Below, one piece after another: positions 17,045-24,128 of a stretch of 64,000 nt of DNA. Within the stretch, counting starts at the first letter, position 1. The number at the start of each line of letters is the position of its first letter. A program made the position numbers and the translations under genes. The notes under the pieces were generated by a model, which saw nothing but the letters and a program-made list of their open reading frames with translations, had not been told where the DNA came from and ran no database searches. This DNA comes from Martinezella lusitana (GTDB taxonomy: Bacteria; Pseudomonadota; Alphaproteobacteria; Rhizobiales; Rhizobiaceae): NCBI RefSeq assembly GCF_014207095.1, contig NZ_JACHBG010000004.1, forward strand, positions 310,001-374,000. The letters run 5' to 3'.

Positions 17045-17853
17045 CGATGAACCTCCGCTTGTTTGGCCCATCGATCGAGATAGAAGAGGCCGATCGAGGA
17101 AATGACGGCCAGCGTCAGATAGAACAGGCAGGCGATCGAATAGAAGGTGAAGGGTGCCTTGGTGGCGCGTACCGCGATGCCGGTCTGGCGGATAATATCC
17201 GCAAGGCCGATGATCGACACGTAGGATGTATCCTTCAGTAGGTTCATCCAGAGGTTCCCTAGGTTCGGCAGCGAGATGCGCACGAGCTGCGGAACGATGA
17301 TCAGCCGCATGGTGCGGGCCCGATGGAAGCCGAGGGCATCGCCCGCTTCGTACTGACCCTTCGGTATGGCCTTGAAGGCCGATAGCAGCACTTCGGAACA
17401 ATAGGCGGAAAAGACGATTGCCAGCGCCACCATGCCGGCAGCAAAGGCATTGATCTCGATAGGCCCGTCATAGCCGAATTTGGCGAGCACGGATTGTAGC
17501 AGGATCTGCAGGCCATAATAGATGATGAAGAGTGTCAGAAGCTCTGGCAGGCCGCGGAAGATTGTTGTGAAGACGCCCGCGGCAAGTCTCAATGACTTTT
17601 CTTCCGATTGCTGGGCGAGTGCGACAAAGAAGCCGATGACGATCCCCAACGGCAGCGTCGCGAGAGAGACCGCAATGGTAATCTTCAGGCCGCCGGCCAG
17701 TTCGTCGCCCCAGCCGGAATCGCCGCAGGCGAGCATCGTGTGCGGGCTGAACATGCTGTAGATGGTGAACAGACCAGCCGGACCACACAATGGGTCGAAT
17801 ATCGTACTCAACCAGGTCCACAACGAACCTACGGCGGAAAACAATCCGCTCAT
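17041..17853 (-). CDS. Polar amino-acid ABC transporter permease, HisQ type
   Basis: 270 residues. The membrane domain has the family EAA loop EAGDALGFHRARTMRLIIVPQLVRISLPNLGNLW, with an extra N-terminal stretch of about 50 residues before the first domain helix. It forms a heteromeric channel with the HisM-type subunit. It follows the binding-protein gene after a hairpin that probably lowers its expression relative to the binding protein. Confidence 0.9.
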   Translation of the reverse strand: MSGLFSAVGSLWTWLSTIFDPLCGPAGLFTIYSMFSPHTMLACGDSGWGDELAGGLKITIAVSLATLPLGIVIGFFVALAQQSEEKSLRLAAGVFTTIFRGLPELLTLFIIYYGLQILLQSVLAKFGYDGPIEINAFAAGMVALAIVFSAYCSEVLLSAFKAIPKGQYEAGDALGFHRARTMRLIIVPQLVRISLPNLGNLWMNLLKDTSYVSIIGLADIIRQTGIAVRATKAPFTFYSIACLFYLTLAVISSIGLFYLDRWAKQAEVHR

Positions 17854-17917
17854 GCTTTATTTCCCCTGGCGGCTTTTGCCGCGTTTCTGCTTGTATTGTT
17901 CTCGTTGTCAAACAAAA

Positions 17918-17943
17918 ACGGCGGAAGAGCAAGCTTCCGCCGT
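17918..17943 (-). terminator. Intra-operon attenuating terminator after the binding-protein gene
   Basis: Perfect 10-bp stem, CTTCCGCCGT reading down the reverse strand (17943-17934 paired with 17927-17918), with a 6-base loop, followed on that strand by TTTTTG. Such hairpins between a binding-protein gene and its permeases usually give partial termination, so that binding protein is made in excess. Confidence 0.75.
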
Positions 17944-17971
17944 CGTCTTTTCCCAAGGAATCGACAGGCGA

Positions 17972-18754
17972 TCAGCCGCCGTAAACGTCGAAATCGAAGT
18001 ACTTGTCCTGAATCTTCTTGTAGGTGCCGTTGGCGCGGATCGCAGCGATCGCGGCATTCAGCTTTTCCTTGAGAGCGGTGTCGCCCTTGCGGATGGCAAT
18101 GCCGGCGCCGACGCCGTTGATGACCGGGTCGGTCTTCAGTGTGCCGAGCATCTTGCAGCAAGAGCCGGCATCCGACTTGACCCATTGCGACAGCACGACG
18201 ACGTCGTCGATGGCGGCGTCGATGCGGCCGTTACCGAGGTCGAGCTTGTATTCGTCGGCCGACGGATAGAGCTTCAGCTCGGCGTCCTTCAGGTGAACCG
18301 TCGCATAGTTGGCGTGGGTCGTGGAGGACTGAGCGCCGATGGATTTGCCCTTCAGGGCTTCGTCTGTTGCTTCCTTGACGGTGGAATCCTTCGGCACGGC
18401 GATCGCCGGCGGCGTGTTGTAGACCTTATCGGTGAAGTCGACGATCTTTTGGCGCTCAGGCGTGATCGACATGGACGAGATGACAGCGTCGAACTTCTTG
18501 GCCTGCAGGGCCGGGATGATGCCGTCGAAGTCCTGGTTTATGAAGCTGCACTTGACCTTCATCTGATCGCAAAGCGCATTGGCTATATCAATGTCGAAAC
18601 CGACGAACTTGCCGCCTGCTTCCAGCGATTCGAAAGGCGGGTAGGTCGCATCGGTGCCGAAGACGATCGTGTCGCCGTCAGCCAGCGCGGCGCCGGCAAG
18701 AAGCGACATCGCAGCGAAGGAGGCAGCGGCAAAGAGACGAGTGGAGATGCGCAT
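17972..18754 (-). CDS. Polar amino-acid ABC transporter, periplasmic binding protein
   Basis: 260 residues. A Sec signal peptide ends near AALA (residues 21-25). The mature protein is a family 3 solute-binding protein: DATYPPFESLEAGGKFVGFDIDIANALC at the N terminus, then DFDGIIPALQAKKFDAVISSMSITPERQK and a late AGIAIRKGDTALKEKLNAAI. It most resembles binders of basic amino acids or opines. First gene of the operon. The ATPase gene that normally completes the transporter is not in the neighbourhood. Confidence 0.92.
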   Translation of the reverse strand: MRISTRLFAAASFAAMSLLAGAALADGDTIVFGTDATYPPFESLEAGGKFVGFDIDIANALCDQMKVKCSFINQDFDGIIPALQAKKFDAVISSMSITPERQKIVDFTDKVYNTPPAIAVPKDSTVKEATDEALKGKSIGAQSSTTHANYATVHLKDAELKLYPSADEYKLDLGNGRIDAAIDDVVVLSQWVKSDAGSCCKMLGTLKTDPVINGVGAGIAIRKGDTALKEKLNAAIAAIRANGTYKKIQDKYFDFDVYGG

Positions 18755-19124
18755 ATTGATCCTCTCTGGTGGTGGCCGTCAGCCCATTATTATGTCTTGG
18801 CGGGCGGCTCGAGTGGAGCGGGTCGGTGACCCGCCTTGGCGCGATATTCGTACTTTTTTTTCGGAAATTGCAACTGGAATTACGAAGGATCTCATCGTCA
18901 CGCGATCCGACGAGGATGGGAAGGCGCTGCCGGTAAATCTGAACGGAAGCCGTCCAATGCGTTCAGCCAGGGTTAATGGCTGCAACCTAATAAGTTTGGG
19001 AACATATAGCGGCTTGCCGCGATTCAGCCTTACGAGAACCGGAAAATGGCCTGCTTCGTAAGGCATCGCCTTGCCGGCTGAGATTCGCAATTCGGCAGAC
19101 AAAGATTATAAGAGGAGACCCCAT
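18755..19124. other. Divergent intergenic region, no gene seen
   Basis: About 370 bases between the divergent binding-protein and OmpA-like genes. It must hold both promoters. A small hairpin GCGGGTC/GACCCGC lies near 18818-18835 and a T-rich run near 18854-18862. No open frame here has convincing codon bias, and I see no riboswitch or RNA gene. Confidence 0.5.
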
Positions 19125-21647
19125 ATGGGTAAGCGATCCAGACTATTTGCCAGCGCCGCATTTCCGCTGCTTTCTTTTTCGCTCGTATTCGAGCCGGCGG
19201 CAGCTGCGGCGCTGCGCGAGCAGCCCATCGCGCCGCTGAACAATGGCATCGTCGGAACGGTGGGTGCCACTGCAAGTTTCGAAGTGGCTCAGCAGGAGGC
19301 GCCGGCCGCCCAGCCTGAAGAAGAGCAACTCAAGCACAAGAAGCCGGCCGAAGGCGAGCCGCAGGGCCAGAAGCACGAGGGTCAGAAGCCTGAGGGCGGC
19401 GCCGAGCCACAGCACCAGATGAAGCAGGCCGAACCCGAAGCGCAGCCGCAACCGAAGCCGCAGAAGCAGGCACAGCCGGAAGCGCAGCCGCCGAAGGCTG
19501 AGCACCAGCAGCCCGCTGAGCAGGAGCAGCCGAAGCCGCAGAAGCAGCAGCCGGCGGCAGAAGCTCCGCCCGAGCCGAAGAAGCAGCGCCAGCAGCCGGC
19601 CGAGGAGCCGCAGGCCCAGCCTGAAGCCCAACCTCAAGCAAAGCCGCAACCCAAGGCGGTCGCTCCCGAAGCCGAACCGGAAGCGCCCCAGCCCAAGCAT
19701 AAAGGCAAGCAGCCGGAGGCAAAGCAGCCTGCCGAGGCTCCGCAGCCGAAAGTAGAGCAGCAGCCTGCTGTGGAAGCGCAGCCGGAGGCAAAACCTCAGC
19801 CCAAGGCAAAGCCTGAACCGAAGGCGCAGCAACCCGCTCCCGTGCAGAAGGAAGCTCCCGCCACTGCCGAGCCGCAAACTCAGCAGGAGCCGGCAAAGCA
19901 GGCGCAACCCGACCAGAGCGCTCACCCGAAGAAGCAGGCTCAGCCCGAGGCGCCAGCACAGCAGCCGGCGGAACAGCCGCAGACACCGGCCGCCCAGCCG
20001 CCCAAGGGCGAGAAGACGCCGCCTGCGAAGCAGGAGCAGCCCGCGAAGCAGGAGCAGCCCGCGGCACAGCCCGGAACGCAGGTAGCGCCCGGCACCGAGC
20101 AAGGGCAGAAGCCCGCCGACAAGACGCATGGCAAGCAGCCGCAGGGGCAGCAGCAGGGCGAACAGCCAGCCGCCAATCCGCAGCAGCCGGCCGCTAATCC
20201 ACAGCAGCCGGCCACAAAGGGCGAGCCGCAGGGGCAGCCGGTACAGCCGGGGAATCAGACGACGACGCAACCCGGCAAGCAGCAGCCTGCCAACGAAGCC
20301 GAGACGCCTGCCCAGGGCAACGCAACGCCTCCTGCCGCCAATGGCGGCCAGCAGGCTGGCGAAATCCAGGTGCCTCCGGCCGAACAGGTTTCACCGCAGG
20401 AGCTGGAGCGCCGCAAGAAGATCGCGGAAAATCCGGGTTCTGCAAAAGGTCCGGTCATTCTGCCGGTCGAGAACGGCAGTGCCGTGCTTGACAGCCAGAA
20501 GGATTCCGTCCGTCGCGGAGAGCATCTGAATGGCGGCCAGAGCCCCGGCACTCCCGGCGCACAGGCTGGCCAAGGTCAAGCCGGTCAGGGGCAGAATGGG
20601 CAGGCCCAGAACAACCCCGCTCAGCAGCCGCCGCCGGCCTACACCAAGCCGCCGACCTCCGACGCCGATGCGCAGCGCGTACCGGCCGGTGGACAGCCGC
20701 AACCGCCCGTCAAGATCGAGGCTGTGACCAGTGAGCAGGGTCGCCGCATCGATCGCCGTCCGGATTTTGTCCCGCCGCAGGGCACAACGGTCCAGACGAT
20801 CATCAATCAGGACAATCGCACCATCGTGAATGTCGACAACAACTATGTTGTTCGCCATGACGACACCGACCGCTTCGTCCGCGGCGGCGAGCGGCCGACC
20901 TATGAGCAGTTGCCGCGGGATCGCTATCGCGAAACCATCGATCAGCCGAATGGCGACCGGATCATCACCATCCGCAATCGCTACGGCGACATCATCCAGC
21001 GCTCGCGTGTCGATGCCCGCGGCCGTGAATATGTCCTGTTCTATTCGCCGGAGCTTGAAGATCGGCCGGATCGTGACGACTACTTCCGCGATCCGGGTGA
21101 CGATCTGCCGCCGATGCGCCTGCTCATTCCGTTGAGCCAGTACATCATCGACACGGCATCCAACCGCAATGCGAACTACTACGACTTCCTGCGGGAACCG
21201 CCGGTCGAGCCGGTCGAGCGTATCTATTCGGTCAACGAAGTGCGCTATTCGGCCCGTATTCGCGACAAGATCCGCCGTATCGACCTTGATACGATCACTT
21301 TCGCGACCGGCAGCGCCGATATTCCGATGACGCAGGCAAGTACGCTGCGTGGGGTTGCGGACGGCATTTCGAAGGTCATCCAGCGTGACCCGACCGAGAC
21401 CTTCCTCATCGAAGGCCACACGGATGCGGTCGGGTCGGCCCAGAGCAACTTGATCCTGTCGGACCGCCGTGCGGAATCCGTCGCCAATGTTCTCACGGAT
21501 GTCTACGGAATTCCGGCCGAGAACCTGGTGACACAGGGCTATGGCGAGCAGTATCTCAAGGTGAATACGCTCGGCCCGTCGCAGGAAAACCGCCGCGTCA
21601 CTATCCGGCGTATCACGCCGCTGGTTCGTCCGGTCGCAAAGCGGTAA
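19125..21647 (+). CDS. OmpA-family protein with long Pro/Gln/Lys/Ala-rich region
   Basis: 840 residues. A signal peptide (MGKRSRLFASAAFPLLSFSL..., cleavage near AAAA at residues 25-29) is followed by about 460 residues (roughly 58-525) made almost wholly of Pro, Gln, Lys, Glu and Ala in irregular short units such as QPEAQPQ, EQPKPQKQ and KQEQPA. Then comes a charged domain with NRTIVNVDNNYVVRHDDTDRF, and a C-terminal OmpA-like peptidoglycan-binding domain (ATGSADIP, then EGHTDAVGSAQSNLILSDRRAESV and a late ENRRVTIRRI). There is no beta-barrel. The ATG at 19125 follows AGAGGAGA. The rich region could span periplasm or peptidoglycan; its role is unknown. Confidence 0.85.
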   Translation: MGKRSRLFASAAFPLLSFSLVFEPAAAAALREQPIAPLNNGIVGTVGATASFEVAQQEAPAAQPEEEQLKHKKPAEGEPQGQKHEGQKPEGGAEPQHQMKQAEPEAQPQPKPQKQAQPEAQPPKAEHQQPAEQEQPKPQKQQPAAEAPPEPKKQRQQPAEEPQAQPEAQPQAKPQPKAVAPEAEPEAPQPKHKGKQPEAKQPAEAPQPKVEQQPAVEAQPEAKPQPKAKPEPKAQQPAPVQKEAPATAEPQTQQEPAKQAQPDQSAHPKKQAQPEAPAQQPAEQPQTPAAQPPKGEKTPPAKQEQPAKQEQPAAQPGTQVAPGTEQGQKPADKTHGKQPQGQQQGEQPAANPQQPAANPQQPATKGEPQGQPVQPGNQTTTQPGKQQPANEAETPAQGNATPPAANGGQQAGEIQVPPAEQVSPQELERRKKIAENPGSAKGPVILPVENGSAVLDSQKDSVRRGEHLNGGQSPGTPGAQAGQGQAGQGQNGQAQNNPAQQPPPAYTKPPTSDADAQRVPAGGQPQPPVKIEAVTSEQGRRIDRRPDFVPPQGTTVQTIINQDNRTIVNVDNNYVVRHDDTDRFVRGGERPTYEQLPRDRYRETIDQPNGDRIITIRNRYGDIIQRSRVDARGREYVLFYSPELEDRPDRDDYFRDPGDDLPPMRLLIPLSQYIIDTASNRNANYYDFLREPPVEPVERIYSVNEVRYSARIRDKIRRIDLDTITFATGSADIPMTQASTLRGVADGISKVIQRDPTETFLIEGHTDAVGSAQSNLILSDRRAESVANVLTDVYGIPAENLVTQGYGEQYLKVNTLGPSQENRRVTIRRITPLVRPVAKR

Positions 21648-21670
21648 GCGTTCGCTGACACAGGAATGGA

Positions 21671-21696
21671 GGCCGCCGGGAAACCGGCGGCCTTTT
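21671..21696 (+). terminator. Rho-independent terminator of the OmpA-family gene
   Basis: 9-bp stem GGCCGCCGG (21671-21679) / CCGGCGGCC (21684-21692) with a GAAA tetraloop, followed by TTTTATTTTT. It ends just inside the stop region of the convergent mobB gene. Confidence 0.85.
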
Positions 21697-22225
21697 ATTT
21701 TTCCAGCTCACCGAGACCGATGGTCGCCGCGATGAAATCGGCAATCGCAACGGTGTCATCGAGGTCGAAGACGGTAAGCGAGCCGGCGTCCTCGACGGGG
21801 TGGTCGGCCGCTATGGCTGCGATGTAGCGATCCTGAGGAGCGAGTGGCTCTCTCTTTGCTGCGTCCAGGCGACGGGCCTCGATCTTCGGGATCGGCTCGT
21901 GTTTATAGCCTTCGATCAGGACAAGGTCGCAAGGGGCGAGGCGTGCCAGTATTTCTTCGAAATCCGGCTCGGGTGCGCCACGTAATTCATGCATGATGGC
22001 ATAGCGCGTGCCCGAAACGATGGTGACCTCGTGTGCTCCGGCTTCGCGATGGCGAAAACTGTCGGCGCCTACCTTGTCTATATCGAAATCATGATGTGCA
22101 TGCTTGATCGTCGAAATCCGGTAACCTCGCCGTGTGAATTCGGTGACAAGGCGCACGGCAAGGCCGGTTTTTCCGGAGTTCTTCCAGCCCGCGATGCCGA
22201 AGATTTTCGGTCGAGATAGCGTCAT
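21695..22225 (-). CDS. mobB: Molybdopterin-guanine dinucleotide biosynthesis adapter protein MobB
   Basis: 176-residue GTP-binding protein that assists MobA in making the molybdenum guanine dinucleotide cofactor. The P-loop is GWKNSGKTGLAVRL near residue 12, followed by STIKHAHHDFDIDKVGADSFRHREAGA, diagnostic of MobB, and a VLIEGYKHEPIPKIE strand. The ATG at 22225 overlaps the mobA stop by 4 bases, which supports this start over one nine codons upstream. Confidence 0.92.
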   Translation of the reverse strand: MTLSRPKIFGIAGWKNSGKTGLAVRLVTEFTRRGYRISTIKHAHHDFDIDKVGADSFRHREAGAHEVTIVSGTRYAIMHELRGAPEPDFEEILARLAPCDLVLIEGYKHEPIPKIEARRLDAAKREPLAPQDRYIAAIAADHPVEDAGSLTVFDLDDTVAIADFIAATIGLGELEK

Positions 22226-22872
22226 AACATTTCTTCCAATGCTGCTAGCCATTTTTCCGCCTCGACGAGATCGTCCGGCGTATTAACGTTGAAGAAGGGA
22301 TCGAGGGGGCCGATCGAGGTCTGAATGGTCGGAAACTCCACCCGCCGCACCGTGTGGCGTGCTAGAAAATCCCTTACACGCCTTCTCGGATCGCTGACGA
22401 TCCATGTTTCTAGGTCGTCGATGACGGAAATCGGCCAGAGGCCGAAGACGGGATGATCCTGATCGAGCGATACGGGAATGGCGGCTTCATTGCTGCCCTG
22501 GATCGCTTCGGCCAGCCGCACGACAAGATCGACGGGAAAGAAGGGGCTGTCTATAGGCACCGTGGCGACATGCGAGACATCCGGATAATGCCTTGCAGTA
22601 TCCTGAAGCGCGGCGAGCACACCGGCAAGCGGGCCGAGTTTGCCCGGATGCGTATCCGGAACCAGCCTCAGCCCCATAGCGTCGGGCCAATCGGCATCGG
22701 CATTCAGTGACAACGGCTTCCTCTGCGTTTGTCCAATGCGCGCCATGATGCGGGTAAGGAGGGGCTGGTTGCCGAGCATCGCGAAGGCCTTGTTCATACC
22801 CATGCGGCTTGAGCGTCCGCCTGCGAGAAGAACCACGGGAATATCGGCGGCATCTGCAATATAGCGCGGCAT
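22222..22872 (-). CDS. mobA: Molybdenum cofactor guanylyltransferase MobA
   Basis: 216 residues. Transfers GMP from GTP to molybdopterin. The nucleotide-binding signature VVLLAGGRSSRMGMNKAF is near residue 14, GPLAGVLAAL near residue 80, PIDSPFFP near 105 and NVNTPDD near 198. The usual TCDxPF is replaced by PIDSPF, keeping the Asp. The ATG at 22872 gives the normal length. It follows the DMT transporter gene by 10 bases and overlaps mobB. Confidence 0.92.
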   Translation of the reverse strand: MPRYIADAADIPVVLLAGGRSSRMGMNKAFAMLGNQPLLTRIMARIGQTQRKPLSLNADADWPDAMGLRLVPDTHPGKLGPLAGVLAALQDTARHYPDVSHVATVPIDSPFFPVDLVVRLAEAIQGSNEAAIPVSLDQDHPVFGLWPISVIDDLETWIVSDPRRRVRDFLARHTVRRVEFPTIQTSIGPLDPFFNVNTPDDLVEAEKWLAALEEML

Positions 22873-22882
22873 GGTATCGACC

Positions 22883-23794
22883 TCAGGCAGGAATACGCGC
22901 TTCTGCCTGCTGCGCCATGCGCTCGGCAGCCCGCCGTTTGTTTTCCCGGTAGAATGTATAGATGCCTGACGTGATGACAATCGCGGCGCCGATCATCGAC
23001 CAGCCGTCAGGCATTTCTCCGAAGGCGATCAGGCCGAGCAGGGTGGACCAGATGAGGCTCAGGTAGCGGAACGGCGCAACGAAGGAGATTTCACCGGTGC
23101 GCATGGCCAGGATGACGGATTGATAGCCGATCAATACCAGAACGGAAGCCAGCAGGATCTCCAAGAGCGACGTCGTGCTCACCGGCTGCCAACCGCCAAA
23201 AGGGACGATGCAGAAGGCTCCGAAAATTGTGATCGAAACGGCTGTGCACATCGTAACCATCAGAGACGGTATGTCGTTGCTGATGCAGCGCGTTGCCAGA
23301 TCGCGCGCAGCGGTCGCGAACATGCAGGCCGTGACCAGCAGAGCGGCCAGGGTGAACCCATCCGGTCCCGGCCGGATGATGATCAGCACGCCGGCGAAGC
23401 CAACGAGAATGGCCGTCCAGCGCCGCCACCCCACAGGCTCTTTCAGGAATATCATCGCTCCGAGCGTTACGGCGAGGGGAACGGCCTGCTGGATTGCCGA
23501 TGCATTGGCGATCGGCATCATCCCCAAAGCGGTGATGTAGGTCGCAGCAGCTATCGCCTCACAGGCGATGCGTAGCGCGATCATAGGTTGCAAAATGACC
23601 TTCCAGGATCGCAAGGCTCCCATTCTGCGGGCAAGCAGGTAAACGAAGAGCGTGGTGAAGATGCCACGGATGAGAATGATCTGGCCGGCATTCATGCTGG
23701 CGATGACTGTCTTGGACAGTGCGTCGCTACAGGAGAAGCCCGCCATGGCAGCGGCCATGAAAAGCGCGCCTCGCATGTTCTTGGTCAATTGCAT
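22883..23794 (-). CDS. EamA/DMT-family transporter
   Basis: 303 residues with ten predicted helices in two EamA repeats (first beginning RGALFMAAAMAGFSCSDALSKTVI, second near residue 150). Inner-membrane export of a small metabolite is likely, substrate unknown. I chose the ATG at 23794; an ATG at 23866 would add 24 polar residues. It is the first gene of a DMT / mobA / mobB run, with 10 bases between it and mobA, though a link of the transporter to molybdopterin is not implied by its sequence. Confidence 0.85.
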   Translation of the reverse strand: MQLTKNMRGALFMAAAMAGFSCSDALSKTVIASMNAGQIILIRGIFTTLFVYLLARRMGALRSWKVILQPMIALRIACEAIAAATYITALGMMPIANASAIQQAVPLAVTLGAMIFLKEPVGWRRWTAILVGFAGVLIIIRPGPDGFTLAALLVTACMFATAARDLATRCISNDIPSLMVTMCTAVSITIFGAFCIVPFGGWQPVSTTSLLEILLASVLVLIGYQSVILAMRTGEISFVAPFRYLSLIWSTLLGLIAFGEMPDGWSMIGAAIVITSGIYTFYRENKRRAAERMAQQAEARIPA

Positions 23795-24128
23795 TGGTAT
23801 GAATGAGTCCCTGGATACACCACTCCGGATTAGCGCCGTTTTTCCCAAATTGGAATCGTCAGCCATCTTGCCGCGCGCCAATTCTATTGTGCGACGCAGC
23901 AGAGTTGTTGCGAGCCGAACAATCTTTCTTCTTTTGGTTGTAAAATGCTGTGCAGGTTGTAAAAACTTGCCGGCCCAACCGGTTTTGGCGGCGCGATTAA
24001 TCCTTATTCAATCTTATTTCTTGAGGCTCTCTGCGGTTTTGCATGAGGCAGAAGCATCTACGGCAGCGCAGCGGGAATGACGGTCCGGCCAACTCCGAAG
24101 ACTTAATAGATCCATTTTGGGGCGCCGC
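23795..24128. other. Divergent intergenic region, no gene seen
   Basis: About 330 bases between the divergent DMT and chemoreceptor genes. The only structure I see is a short direct repeat GGTTGTAAAA (near 23936 and 23953) in an AT-richer patch that probably contains promoters. No RNA gene or clear operator recognised. Confidence 0.45.

Noticed and set aside
19143..20270. 375-residue open frame antisense to the OmpA-like gene, Leu/Arg-rich
   Set aside because: It mirrors the Pro/Gln/Ala-rich codons (CAG, CCG, GCG) of the sense gene; the leucine-rich product is a by-product of low complexity.
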